Source: Metallyticus violacea (lineage: Eukaryota > Arthropoda > Insecta > Mantodea > Metallyticidae). Taken from it: a stretch of 64,000 nucleotides of DNA. The stretch lies in the NCBI GenBank assembly GCA_030762175.1, contig CM060840.1:40802501-40866500 (forward strand), in the 5' to 3' direction. This document shows positions 11,680-24,530 of the stretch, piece after piece; position 1 is the first letter of the stretch; every line of letters starts with the position of its first letter. Under the pieces are notes generated by a model that ran no database searches, was not told the DNA's origin, and was given only the letters and a program-made list of their open reading frames with translations. A program made the position numbers and the translations under genes.

Positions 11680-14638
11680 GAAATGGTACAATTATAATTA
11701 ATGTGCTACACTTTATTCTGCCATATATACAAAATAAGTGTTTTTCGTAAGAAGCTTTGCATGAAACTCATAAAGCATTCCTCGGATTCCAATAAAGAAT
11801 ATGATGTTCCGTTATCGCAGTGACAACGCAAATGACTGTGAACTGTGACTTTTCAGGCAGTAGTGCCAAATACAACACATATTCCTAGGAAACAGCAGGA
11901 AAGCAACGAGTTTCTGTGATTAAATAAAGTTACACTGGGGTTCATTAGACCCCAGTGTGAGGTGGGAGGGTCTAGTGTCCAACTCTCTAGTCATATAATA
12001 ACCCGGTATACCCAGATTAGCAAATGTTACTTTGTTTTTATACATTTTACGTTATTATTAATTTTCAAAGAAAATACAAACATTTTAACTTTTATAATTA
12101 CATAATTAAGCAAGTCACTTTATTAGCAGTTAACATGAGATAAAAATGAGCAGTAATGAAGCATTTATGTTATGTGTCCTATAGATCGTTTACGGCTTGC
12201 ACAATTTTATATTAATCTGTTTTTATATTCAATTTTTCCAGGTAATTTTAGGGTCATTCACACATTAATTTCATTTTTCTTATGTTGATGAACATATAAA
12301 TTTAACAGTGCACTGAAATATTGAAACTTAAAATGTTAAATCGTGGCATTAGTCATATTTGAAACCAAATGTTTCACTTGTAAATAAGGACTAGACAAAA
12401 TATTTCAAAAGGTTACAGAATTTAAACAGCTAAAGTAACTGCTAAAGGTACGAAGATTTAGAAATAAGAATACTTTCACATCCTTGCACATATTACAGAA
12501 TTTTTGTGCCAATAAAATAGCTCTCCCAGATCTTAAACTCATATTTGAATTTCGAGAAAGGCGAATTACTTAATGAGTTAGCAGGATGTTTCGTAATTTA
12601 ATCAACAACAAAGCTAATACCGATTTCACTCGATGGTAATGTAGTGTTTAATTATTTCAATGTGAAGCGGCTTCGTATAGTCGTTACTTAACTCTTAGAT
12701 TCTTCAGTACAATTAGCACACAATAAAAACAGCGAATAACACACGAACGAAAAACAAAACCTCACTCAAACTAACTGCAAGTTTCTACCTGCACATGCAG
12801 TATACTACCTTGACGACTGGCTTCTCCCATAAACAGCCACGCTCTGTCTGTCCATAACTCAATTAACCTCACTGTAAATTTAAAACGTTCCAATCAGCAT
12901 CTTGCAGATACTGATAAAGAAAATGAAGAAAAGAATTTTAATGCCGTTATATAATGGTCTATGAAATTTCAAAATTTTCCGGATAAGTCAACTAAGCTAT
13001 TCAGAAGGTAGTAATAATCTGCTTAAAAACCACTAACAAACAATATGAACCCAAAGAAGGGGCTATTTGCGAGTGCTTGACACTGCCCATAAGTTGAATT
13101 TTAGAAGAAAAAAAATAGGTGGTTTTAAAAAATAAACACATGATAAAGAAGAAAAAAATGGAATATAACATTTTATAACTGATACCTAAATAACACAAAA
13201 CGCACATCTAGTCTAAATGCGTGTGCTTTCAAATAATTGAGAGCAATTTAACATTTAGACTAAAATGGACAGCTAATATGTATAAAACAACTGCATCTGT
13301 TCACTTGTTCTAGAGCACTGTGCTTTTGATGAGGTTTCGACGAAGGCTGTACTGCACGCTAGGGTTTCTACGCCAGGCACTCTCCTTCCAACAGCTTAAA
13401 GATGCCTCGTTACCTTCTCGGTTTTGTAACTATTACATTACATTACGAGTACAAGCACGGGAGCACAAAGCACATGAGAAAGCTAAGTTGTTGTTCCTGC
13501 TGGCAAAGCATACAGGGAATGCCAAAGATTACCGTGTTCTTTAGGAGTGATGCTGAAGATATAATTTTCTTCTAATAATCTTGTTCTGGTACGCCTTTTT
13601 TGTAGCTCAGGCGAACATACAGTATCCCATTTTTCAAGGGTTATATCACCAGATATAAGCAGCTTGCTCTATGTTGCATGGTAGCGTCGAAGGGAACGTG
13701 ATAAAAGGAAAAGCAGATCCCCTCCTTCCTGCATTTCTTTTCACCCGTGTTAAATATTTGAAGAGCTGAGAAAGCCATGTCCCGGAGTTCCGCTCCAGGT
13801 TCCTGGGACAAACAAGATCAAGCCATTCTCCTTCCTTTCCTTACTTCAGCATTTTCCTTTTTAGTCCTTCTCTACGGTAGTCATCTTTTTTTCTTCATCT
13901 TATGGTTTCAATTACGCCTACCTAAATGCTAAAAATTTTAGCCAAAATGTTAAGCTGGCCAAAATAATATGGTGTCAGATATCTGAGGAAAAGTTTACCA
14001 TGAAAACGAGATAGAAATCATTTCCGTCTTTTTGATTTTTGTTATTTCATCGTGCACATCTGTATAACCAGTTTGTACTAAAAATCAGCGTAATGAAATC
14101 TGCATGGATAATTCTTTTCCTTGCTTACAGAGAAGGCAATTAGGTTTGATGAGCTTATAAATTGCATTTATTTCCGGCTTTTTCTGTAGTACTTCCAAAA
14201 TATTTTTATATTCGTTGTAAATTTGGTATTTTCTTGTTCCCCTTTTGGTTTTATGGAGATATCCCGAAAGTCAGTCTATAATTTGCTACACCACTAAAGG
14301 TGTATACAGAACAACTCTGAGAGCTTCCCGGGACACCGAAACAATATACTTTGTTTTCTAATGCCATGTTTTCTTATAGTTTTTCGAGAACACCATAACG
14401 TAAGCCATTTGCCTTGAGAGGTTAACAAAGCATTTACAATTATTTAATTTTACAAAATAGGTTTAAAAGTGTCCGTTGATCTCTATATCATTGGGACATT
14501 GACTGCCTACGGCAATCAAAGACTGAAGAATTGACTTTAATATTCCCTGCTACTGCAACTATCCTGGCCACTAGATCCTGTTCTGTTTCATCTGGGAGCT
14601 CGTAAACAACATTACGTGTAACAACACAAGACGTTCAA
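11680..14638. other. AT-rich sequence, nothing recognised
   Basis: A 74-codon frame at 13320-13544 sits in a patch of more balanced base composition (about 13300-13800), but its translation resembles nothing I know. No repeat family is recognised. Confidence 0.5.
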
Positions 14639-14682
14639 ATAAGACAAGACAAGACAAATCAAGAAGTCGGGGGGGGGGGGGG
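14639..14682. repeat. (AAGAC)n and a 14-base poly-G run
   Basis: Three AAGAC-type units, then a spacer, then 14 consecutive G at 14669-14682. Long G runs are rare in DNA this AT-rich. Confidence 0.9.
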
Positions 14683-15559
14683 TGACGAGCTTACAGGACA
14701 TTAGCCAATTCACTTCCCTGGAACACGTTGATTTAAGTACGTACGTACATGCCTTTTAACTCACTCCAGGTGATCGCTTTGTGTTAGTAAACAAGTGTAA
14801 CAAAATTCACTTTGAGCTGTTAATGCATCTGAAGAACGCTACGCCATTTATCGGTTTGGGAAAGCCTCATAAGAAAATATATTAGGAAGAAAAAATGTTT
14901 TGTTATCTCGTGCAAGCTCTCAAATTAACGTAAATGTTTTAATAACTATATAAATACATATTTACTAACTTTCGATGGAGGGTCAAAGTCATCTATACGG
15001 CACTACAAGAAATAAGTTACAAAGCAGTAACCCTCTCAGGTTCCTCATCAGTACTAGAGGCAATGCTCTCCATAATAATAAACGAAATACTACAAAATAT
15101 ATCAAAACACACACCATAAATAAAATTATCAATGGGTACTGTCATATGTCGGTCTAACTGGAAATTAAATAACGAATTCCGTAGCAAAAAGGGGGCAAAC
15201 ATCCAATCCATCAAAGGATTGATGAACTTACTCCAACAAAGAATTTAGTTTGAAAAAGAGCTAAAACAATTCCTTAAAAAGAGTTCACAATCAAACAAAA
15301 CATGGAAAAACATACTAGATTCATGGACAGCAATAAAAACGAACCAAGAAAATAATAAACAACAAAATTTCAACAATACCAGCCACGATTGCCTCGCGGT
15401 TCACTTGCAAAAGTAAACACAATGTAATGTACTGTCAACCAGACACAATTATATACAAGTATTATATGTTGGAGAACTTAAACTGTATTGACATGCCAGG
15501 AGATAACTGAAGAAGATCTTCAGCGGTTGATTCGTTGCAGAATTGAAAATGCGACTGCG
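14683..15559. other. AT-rich sequence, nothing assigned
   Basis: The piece around 14970-15080 has less biased composition, and CTGATGAGGAACCTGAGAGG occurs on its minus strand. I could not assign it to a family. Confidence 0.4.
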
Positions 15560-15812
15560 AGGTGGGCTGGCGCAGTGTTATGATGGCTTGGACTTTGGAA
15601 AAGTTTCTGACCCGGTTTCTGGTATGGAAGCGGAACTTCTGAGAGGCTTAAACCCCTTGGAGAGGGTCTGCATCAGAGTCACTGTATTTTGACTATTCGG
15701 TATCTCCTTCATCTTCCACTTGAAGGTGTCCCCATTGGAGACATTGGTAAAAGGGCCAGACATGATCAAGGCTTAAGGGCCGAAAGTATTCTCTAAACAA
15801 TCAAATACAATC
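15560..15812 (+). mobile_element. SINE family B, 5'-truncated copy
   Basis: It matches the body of the full-length copy at 35.25-35.72 kb and the copy at 53.0-53.3 kb. Shared wording includes TCTGGTATGGAAGCGGAACT, the TCGGTATCTCC region, CATTGGAGACATTGG and CAAGGCTTAAGGGCCGAAA, ending near CAATCCAA. The tRNA-like head is missing. Confidence 0.72.
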
Positions 15813-18134
15813 CAATTATAACAATAAATGGATGGTTCGCCTTCTAAGCTGAGTGTTTGCAAGTGGCCGTAAGTACCACGCTCTAGTCCTGTCAGCTGAC
15901 GCAGTGTTTTTGCTCTTGACTGCTAAACGCGCCGAACCCGGTAGCATCCGTACTTCAATTACTTTATGTAAAACGTGTATAGCATCTTACCTTATAAAGT
16001 TGCTGGAAATGTCAACCCTCGACTAAACACACATTATATCTGGAAAAGACCTTTTGGTTTTGCCTGGTTGAGTAATGTTTCTGATTTTAATGCTAATTTT
16101 TTCCTTCATGTTTCAAAATTTCTGTTTGTGCTCATTTTAGAAGTGTATTTATTGGCGAAATTTCAAATTGTTCGCCGATTTTGCCTAGTATTTCTTCTTT
16201 TAAAGCTGTAAATAGGTTTTTGTAAGAGCTGGTTGTGTTTAAAATAACATTTATACACATAAATGTGTTAAAGCTTTACCTTGCCACTACCTCAGACGGA
16301 TACTTTTATATAACTAGTTTAGGAACTCCCTGTATAAGAGTAAACAGTTTCGACTTAAGTCTTTTAGTTATTTCTATATTACATTAAACTGTTACATTAA
16401 TCTAAATGAACACAAGATATATTTAAACTTCGTAAACTAATAAGCCCTTAAAAAGTAATACATGTTTTTTACACCTCTATGAATTTACATTACACACCAA
16501 GCTCATTTCACTGAACACTCAAAATCAAAATACTAATTAAACTGAAATCATTAATAACGAAGAGTTTGACAACAGCATGCAAAACATAATTGTGCTCTAG
16601 CGTAAATGCTATAGTCAAATTTAATAACATTAACCACATAATTTTGGAATTAAATTCTGTTTTCAGCTGACTGGAGACAAATCGCACTTTCATTAGTAGA
16701 ATAGTTATTCTGTAACACTAAAGGATGTATTCATTTCACACTCTGTTAGCATTTTCAGCATAAACAGCTTCTGCAATTTAATTGGTGTGTTTGTCTTTGA
16801 TTTTGTGACTGTTCAACCTTGAATTTATAGTATTTAATGCAATATAAACAATTAAACTACCAGTTGCAATGCTTATAACTCATACAATAATAATATGTAT
16901 ATTGGTTTTATTTCCTTCCCACTTTGTAAATTAATTTATTTTTCATTTTAGGTTAATCAATATATTCAATTACAATATAATTAATATATCACTTCCCATA
17001 TGCTTTGCAGATGGAAAAATGAAAAAGGTTTTGCGGCTGAAAGGCATATTTTAATTGATCTGGTATTAGTTTTACTAGCATTTTGTGGTTTTGCGAAATT
17101 AAACCTTAAATAAAAATAATTTATTCAACTAAAAGTGGAAGAATTCGTTGGTTTGATGAAAGTAAAGGTCTTCAGTTATTGGGGTTTATTTACATTTTTC
17201 ATAAGTATCATAAATTTAAATAGCATTATTTACTTGTATGTAAGTATGCACGTAGGTCTTTAAGATACCTGTGTGCTCTAATACACTCAGTCTATTCGTC
17301 GTCCACAATCCTTAGGGAGGATACTATGATTCAAATTCTCTCTGCCACCAAATTTTTTTTATTTCACATACATTGTATCTAAATAAACATACATGCTTTT
17401 ACATGCACTAACAGGGCTATAAACTTTTGAATATAGGATTTGCATTCTTTGCATCAAATATAATTATTAAAGTTTTTGATTTCAGCAGTATAATGATTCC
17501 TGAAAGCAAAGCATGCATTTTCCTAGTTTTTATTTATTCTGTAAATGGTTACATTGGCATTCTTAGACAGTATATTTATATTATATCCTCATTAAAAGAT
17601 GTTACACTATCTGTTTGCTCTTATTCTGTCACTAAAAATATAGCTACTTTAATTCCCTTTGTAATGTATTTTTTGATATGAAAAGTGATTGAACTACATT
17701 AATCTGTTATAAATTAAAACTGCAAACATATTCTGTTGTGTTGTACTAACCAGTCAAAGCACATTCTAAAACTTGCTGCAATTAAATATTGCAAACATGT
17801 TCGGTCTTATTTCATATAAAAACACAATATTTTCTTGTTTCGCCAGTTTTATGCAAAAATTGGAGGAAATTGCCATAATATGTTAGAAACTGAATTAGAA
17901 TAAAGTTAGGATGACTAGTGATTTGTTGTCTTCATGAATGTTTGAGACTTACAGTTTTGTGTGTGCTCCTACCTTGAATACACTCTCGAATCCAGATCAT
18001 ATTGTATGAGATGCTTTCAGAAAGAATGAATGCATGTATTTCATTCAAATTAACTTACATACTAATAACTTTCCAACCTTCATCGAGTCCACATATGTGC
18101 CTTTCATAATACACAAAGTGCTGTGAATTGCCTT
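15813..18134. other. AT-rich sequence, nothing recognised
   Basis: Short hydrophobic frames at 15975-16211 and 17427-17681 show no domain. A small hairpin, ACATTTAT/ATAAATGT, is at about 16245-16264. Confidence 0.5.
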
Positions 18135-18236
18135 AAATAAATAAATACTTAAATAAATAAGTAAATAAATCATACTTTTATGCTTTGCGCCGTTAAAATT
18201 AACAACAGCAGCAGCAACAACAACAACAACAACAAC

Positions 18237-18271
<35 letters not shown>

Positions 18272-18280
18272 TAATAATCT
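18135..18280. repeat. (AAAT)n-like stretch and (CAG/CAA)n(AAT)n compound microsatellite
   Basis: TAAATAAATAAA-type repeats at about 18135-18170 are followed at 18201-18278 by CAGCAGCAG, CAA units and about 12 AAT units. The Leu-rich minus-strand frame here is a repeat artefact. Confidence 0.93.
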
Positions 18281-18574
18281 CAATATTAGCTTAATATAAA
18301 CATCCAGTACATAGAACCCCTTCCCCTTGTCAGTAGTAGTAACTGTAGTTATTTCAATAATGACTTGCGTATACATAAATTAAATAACGTAAAAAGCGCA
18401 CAGGTCTAGCCAGACCGTTCGCGCTTCTATTTACATATGAGATGCAGATAAAAAAAAAAAAAAACCAAACACACAGGAATATACAAACATTATGAAATAA
18501 CCCTTCCCTCCCCCCATCATGTTGGGCAAAATAAATGAATGCCACTAATAAGGAACACATCTTCATCTATACAT

Positions 18575-18885
18575 ACATGTTTAATTCAGTTTAGTTCCCC
18601 CCGCTCTTCCCGCAGGTTTTCAGTCTTTTCAGAATTGGGTTGCCTCACCTTCTACATGAGTTTGCCTACTTGCTCCCCATCCTTGCCTACCAGCAGAGCC
18701 CAGCATGCCCCTTGCTCTCTGAGTCAGTAAAGGAAGGCGGTAGGCACTTTTTTCTCCGCACCTCAGTGCTGCTATAGTTCGCTTGGACGATTCTTCCTCT
18801 CCACATAAAGAGCAAATTCTCAGTCCATTTTGACCTGAGATTGTAGTCCGCCGCCACGATACAAACCTAAACCAGACGAGCCTCC
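18575..18885 (-). pseudogene. LINE ORF2 C-terminal end, relic
   Basis: The minus strand reads GLRICSLCGEEESSK near 18830-18790, then a degenerate stretch, then (in another frame) HAGLCW near 18690. C-x2-C-G-E-E-E followed by a His/Cys pair is the C-terminal zinc-knuckle layout of many non-LTR retrotransposon reverse transcriptases; here the His is lost. The part from HAGLCW onward matches pieces at 32.27 kb (plus) and 55.5 kb (minus), so this is a dispersed 3' end. Confidence 0.55.
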
Positions 18886-20514
18886 GTTTTTGTGTTTAGT
18901 CTATTCGAGAGGATTTTGTGAGGTTGTATAACCCTCAATTTATATAGCGATAAGGGCAGTTAGTCATAGGTTATTGCTGAATACTTCAAAAACTGGATAA
19001 ATACTAAAATGTCGAATTACCTATGTGCTTCCTGAAGTAGTTGACTATATTTTACAAAATCTTTTAGCAACTGGGAGAAATGTTCACAGGGAAAGAAAAA
19101 TATGGTTGGCAAATGTAGTTCAAAACAGCAAGTAGTTACTGAATTTTCTCTGCTCTATATTTTATTTTAAGCCCCCCATTAGTCTTTTGCGCTTGTAGGA
19201 GACGCACCTATATCCAAGAGAGTTAATTAATCCCCCAGTCTCCAGTAAGCAGGGAAATTAATTTTCTTTTTAAACTTAAAAGAAATGCTAAATCCTGGAC
19301 CCTTCCTCAGCTGGCTAATTACACAATTGTAAAACTGTCGGCAGAACATATTTCTGAATGTATAATCGGCCTAAGGTACTTCTTGGCTTTAATTTTTCAC
19401 CTTGGGTATACTTTTAGCCTTTACTCCTAGTTACTTTTAGAAAGTTCCTTCTCTTTTATATTTTTACTTCTCCTTTTCCAGAAAAAGACATCCGAAATCC
19501 TGGCGTGTATAAATCTCTTCTTTTTCGTAATTAATTTCCTTGTTGCTGCTCTTTTCTTCGCTTCGTCCTTGTATTTAACTCCGTTTCCTTGCTGCATCCT
19601 TGCACATCTGCTTTAGTACTTTCTCGCAACTTTTTGAGTAAAGAATAAAAAATAGAAATTGAGAAAAGAGTTAGCTCCAAGATCTTCCAGTTACGTATAA
19701 ACTTTTACAAGGGCAGCAGAAGGCAAAGAGCAAGAAAATTATTGTGTTATATTTGTGTCTTCTAGAAGATAACATCCATCAGGCCTCTCCAAAGCGTTTT
19801 ATAATTAAAAGAAAAATCTAGGGATGTGTGTTGGAGAGAGAAGGCGATGCATTACACAAAGTCTTGCATTCATGCTGCTATATGTATCCGAGTTTAAGTG
19901 AAGAAAGTCTGACTTCTTAAATAAAAAAGAAACAAAACACTTAGTTAAAAGGAAAAATAATGACCATTAAGTGTAGCAAAGCGTACAAAGCGAAATAAGG
20001 GCCAAAAAGATGAGTCAAGGAGCATTAAAACCCAAGTTACGTTACTCATTATTTCAGGTAAGTCTCCTGCAAAAGACGCTTAATACTTATTATGCTTCTT
20101 TCGTTTAAAAAGATGCTGAAACTTTATCATATGCTTCAGACAATAATTTTTAACTTTGTGATATTCAAGGGAATTGTTTCGGGAATAAAATTATAAATAC
20201 AACTGTGCACGTATTATGATGAATAATAAAATATTTAATTAGTTTATATGTGCTAAAAGATCTATTCCATTCAAAAACAATTGAAGTATATATTTACAAA
20301 TAACATCAGAGTGTTCCATGCCAATTAACTATACAGTTGACCAAAAAACGTTCTACCCGTATTTTCGTGATGATCAAATTTCAGTCGTTAGCAACAATTA
20401 AGCGCGCAACAAATAAAGTGGGGACTTATGTATTTGTTTTAAATGTTCCCGTTTAACTTTATTGCTCATTAACTGGTAAGCATTAAACATTACAGCCCTC
20501 TATAGACAGGCGGG
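18886..20514. other. AT-rich sequence, nothing recognised
   Basis: No frame over 60 codons with recognisable content, no microsatellite and no tRNA-like head. Confidence 0.5.
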
Positions 20515-20775
20515 CATCCGTTCTCCCTTAGGCATGGTGGTACTGTAGCGGAATTTTTAGGTCGGAACGCCCAGGGCTTCTATTTGTTGTTCCAATGCGG
20601 ATGATGGAGAAAGTTGTATAGTAGTGCTGTACCACGAGGTTCTTAAACCTATGAATTAAACATTTAAAGAGTAATGAGTCAGTACCTTAAAGCTATCTCA
20701 CAGCTTCACCTGATCGGGAATCGAGCCTAGGAACTGCGGATTAGTTCGCAAACGCTGTCTTAGATGCTATTGTTA
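20515..20775 (-). mobile_element. tRNA-derived SINE, degenerate
   Basis: On the minus strand a tRNA-like head reads AGACAGCGTTTGCGAACT near 20760, then CTAGGCTCGATTCCCG near 20720. The second part is a good box B. It is followed by a body that runs toward 20515 and contains GAACCTCGTGGTACAGC. The body differs from families A and B, so this is a separate or heavily diverged family. Confidence 0.5.
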
Positions 20776-22249
20776 ACCCAATAATTATGTAAACATATAG
20801 CGATTTAACAATTTTGTACTGATTTATAGACATTTTCAGGAGAAAAACTTGGCATCACTATAGGTGTAACTTTTTTATGCAATCTAGTACCTTATTCTAA
20901 CCAACAATCACATTCAAGGAAAAACAATGCGAATCAGAGCGTTCTTTCCCCCTGCTCTCTGGATTTCTTAATACACTGTTGCATATTTTGGCATTCCTTT
21001 ACATCGCTGCTACACTAGAAGAACCGCCACCCACTACTGTCATTCCTAATATCACTATATTGGTATTTTTGATCTTTTTTCCCGCTTTCTTTAGTTAGCC
21101 AATTTCCGTACATATCAATCTACTCGCTTCATCTGGAGTCAGTTTTATGTGAATTAAAATGTTCATTCATACATTATTTCCAAAATGTAGAATACCGCGG
21201 ACATTTAATTTATATTATAAATTTTAAATACAGATTTATATTATATATTTTAAATACAAGGACACTAATGAACATGATGACAACCAAGGAGGGGATAATT
21301 GACTACAATGGATGTTTTAATTTTGAACCTCCAAAATCCATGTTGATTAGCAGAGCCCGGAAAAATGCATTTTCCTTTTTTGGATGGATATATTTAAAAG
21401 CCACATAGAAATGAACACATTTCCGTACATTTGGGGTTGGTAGGATCAATTTTTTTTTTTTGCCTATTTTGGCTTCTATTGCCTATTTTAGATTTATGTA
21501 TTTATTTTATCAGTTTTGGGATTGTTATGGATTTTTTCCTGCCTTGAAAAAGTAATAAAAGCAAATGGCATGTTCAACTCACAAATATATCTATTGAGAT
21601 TCCAGTTATATATGTATTTATTTCTTTTCAAGAATTCAAAAACGTTGTATTCACCCCACTCACTTATACTCTTTAAATAGCAGAGCCTTCATTAGTGAAA
21701 AGAATGCTTTGTTATCTCGGGCATTAGAACCCCAAGAAATAGAATGGGAAAAGTACTGTAGTTTTGAATGACCTTGTATCGATCTGCGCGACACAATACT
21801 GGGAAATTTGTGGTAAGGTTATTTCCCAGCTGCATAATTGTAACAAATTATTGCAAGCAAGAAAGATGAGAGAGGTACAGGTGAGCAATAAACAGCCCCT
21901 GCAATGTGTTCAGTACGGAAGTAAGAGAGATTCTAATATTATTCTCCTATAAAAGCATAAACAGAAAATAAGCTCGCCCAGAAGCCACTGCGCATTTTTT
22001 GCCATTTCTCCAAAACTATTTACTTTGTCTTGATCAACATTTCCACGATGTCCTGAGAGGTGAATGTTCTGTTGTAACTGATATGAGTCCTTCCGAAATA
22101 CTGCGCAGAAGCCAGTCGTCAAGGCCATATAACGCATGATCAGGTAGCAGTTTGTAAGTTTGAAGGAAGCTTTTTAAGCGGAGGCTTAAATCGTGTGTTA
22201 CTCGTTGCTTTTACAGTTTAAATTGTATGTAAATCGTTCTTCGTTAGTT
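20776..22249. other. AT-rich sequence, one small tandem duplication
   Basis: At about 21206-21260 a unit ending in TTTTAAATACA occurs twice. Frames at 21764-21952 (+) and 21910-22137 (-) have no recognised domain. Confidence 0.45.
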
Positions 22250-22481
22250 ATGCCACTACATAAGTATAATCTTGAGAAACAGATTTTTATGTTGGGCATA
22301 TAATGTGAAAAGGGGTTCTTGCAGGAAAATGATAAGGCGTATCGCAAGAAAAGTTCTTGGCAATCGTGATCCAGATAGAGAAACTGTTAGCCAACGTGTT
22401 AAAAAGTTTCGAGAGATAGGATATTTCTTATTGACAAAAAACAAGTTCGGAACTGCAGTATTTTTAAGGAGGAAAAGTTAG
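22250..22481 (+). pseudogene. Tc1/mariner-type transposase N-terminal HTH relic
   Basis: From ATG at 22250 the frame reads MPLHKYNLEKQIFMLGI and then stops. In another frame (from about 22320) it reads RKMIRRIARKVLGNRDPDRE then TVSQRVKKFREIGYFL and LTKNK. The order EQ-x-IF, then a helix-turn-helix ending in VSQRVKKFRETGS-like wording, matches the N-terminal DNA-binding region of a common insect transposase (the family with the short N-terminal domain annotated as DUF4817). No catalytic domain follows. The 60.4-60.96 kb relic appears to be from the same broad family. Confidence 0.6.
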
Positions 22482-22576
22482 ATTAATTACAGGAATTTCC
22501 TATGCAGATTCCGGCAATGTATTACCGCCAAGGGGCATCATATTCAAATTCTCTTATAACATAGGTTAGTGCTCAC

Positions 22577-22578
22577 TA

Positions 22579-22611
<33 letters not shown>
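22577..22611. repeat. (ATT)n microsatellite
   Basis: About 11 ATT units. Confidence 0.94.
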
Positions 22612-23584
22612 GGTTTTAATTAATTTTTTATGCATTCAATAAAATATAAACATTAAAATAAAAAGTCCAACTTTATGCGTGGTGACTTTATCTTCCATTT
22701 TCGGTTGCGGCGGCTGTACTTCCCCAGTAAAATCCGCGCTTAGGCGGCCCATAACTGAGATAACCTCTTTGTATATGATGAAACAATGTATGCAGAAAAT
22801 ATTATATTGCATTAGGATAGCATGAAACATGAGAGGACAGTGGGCTGAACTAAGTTTAGGATAAGCCGCTGTACTGCATACAAGTCGCTGTACAGAATTC
22901 CATTGTTTCTGAAAAGCTCTGAAGAAAGGACAGGAAAACCACATTAAATAAATAAAATAATATAGGAATACTTAACTGCATTGTGTAATAATAGTCCAAA
23001 TTAGTGATTGCGAATCTTACGCTACATTAATTGTAAATACAAACAACTCCATATATGGTCGTCAGGAAATACTCTCTGCATTGCCAACATTTTAACTATA
23101 TATTTTATCTTCATCATATTTTTATTATTTTGGTGCAAAATTTTCGATATTTGAACCTAGTTCAAATCGTTTCTTAGAAAGTAATATATTGTAAGACAAG
23201 CGAGATTTTTTGTCTACAAGCTTGCACCTATAAATTATGTTGTAGTTATTTTATTTGTTTTAATGATATATGAACTTCTACATTAATATTATTCATTGCA
23301 AAAAATAAGTGAACATAAAATACTTTTAAAACCATTCTCCCCCTTTTTTTTCAGATGCCTAAATTATTTCTATTTAAATGAATGTGGGAGCAAATAAATA
23401 TCAGGAGTCTTTGAAAGCAGAACGGATACAGTTAGAGATAACACGAAAATGAACGGTCCCCCCTCCGCCGAATGCTGCTTTTCTTTATTACAGCTAAAGA
23501 AACGAAGCAGCTTGTATCGTCAAACCTGAGAAATTACAAATCTGAAACCGCCTCTATAGTATATTGATGTTATTTCTGCTTTCC
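22612..23584. other. AT-rich sequence, nothing recognised
   Basis: A 102-codon minus-strand frame at 22636-22944 shows no domain and is probably chance. Confidence 0.45.
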
Positions 23585-23715
23585 AATAGGCGAGCCCGGG
23601 GTTAACTCCCTGTGAAGCATTTCAGAGATTTTCCTCCAGTGCTTATGGTGAAAGCACAGGAAACTTAGGCCACAAATTCCTTTAGTCTCAATGGGCCGAT
23701 CATCATATCATCTTT
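23585..23715 (+). mobile_element. tRNA-derived SINE fragment, degenerate
   Basis: GGCGAGCCCGGGGTTAACTC near 23589 resembles a tRNA box B region as seen in insect SINEs. It is followed by GAGATTTTCCTCCAGTGCTT and GAAACTTAGGCCAC. The last phrase also occurs in the family A body (42.8 kb, minus). No upstream box A is readable. Confidence 0.45.
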
Positions 23716-24269
23716 GGAATTGGTAGCCGTGACTGCCAGGTGTTCCAACCCTAAAAGTCCGCTATGCTCTTTATGGGTTGGAAAAAATATCTGCAAACCA
23801 TAACAATCATAAAACATTGATGTATGCTCCTTTAATTGCTCTGACATGGTGTTTGGTAGTTGAAATTATGTACATTATTCAGAGTGTATGTATAATAAAA
23901 ACGAATTAGGGGTTATTATGGTCTTAATTGTTTAGCGGAACTGTCTGGGGTTTATCTTACTGTATAGTTAAATATTTGCATATCATTACTATTACAGAAT
24001 AAAGAACCTGGAAAGAAACAACAAATAAACCAATAAAATAAAGATTAAATATAAGGAAAATATAAAATCGTAACATTATAAGCGATACAATAAATTTGTC
24101 GACCATCGCAGATTGAATCTTCGTCTTAGCACATATTTCTTCTGTGTTCTTTATTGATACCCTCTGACCCCCTACAAACTACAAAATCAGGTCCGCAGAT
24201 GTAGCAAAATGGTGCATATTACAAAACGCCTTTAGACTGTTAATAAAGCGCAGCTTGTCTCATATTTTG
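23716..24269. other. AT-rich sequence, nothing recognised
   Basis: No gene, repeat family or microsatellite is seen. Confidence 0.5.
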
Positions 24270-24530
24270 ATGATAGACCGCAGTTTAACGAGCGGGCCCA
24301 CGAGAGCAAAGTCGCCGGGTGCTTTTGCTAGCGACAGGATTATGTGAACCCTATAGAAATAATCTAATTAAATTTTCATTCCGGAGAGCGGCTGTGCAGA
24401 GGGCGTAACGTGTCGCCTCCATTCACTGCTGTATGTGCCGGAATTAATTGCACTGCACAGACGGATCCCGGTGGGAATACCGAGTCGATGAATTAGTCAA
24501 AGTTTCCGAATAACGCCGGTGTCGATAAAA
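24270..24530. other. GC-rich non-repetitive island, possible conserved element
   Basis: Markedly richer in G and C than its surroundings, with no matching copy in the window, no long frame and no tRNA-like boxes. It contains TAATTAA and AATTAATTGCAC, homeodomain-type words, but such words are common in AT-rich DNA. A regulatory element is one possibility; an old unique transposon piece is another. Confidence 0.3.

Noticed and set aside
15030..15075. CTGATGAGGAACCTGAGAGG on the minus strand, considered as a hammerhead ribozyme core
   Set aside because: A possible stem II is present but the GAAA that must follow is missing, and no cleavage-site stem was found.
18170..18376. A poly-Leu frame on the minus strand
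   Set aside because: Produced by the CAA/AAT repeat.
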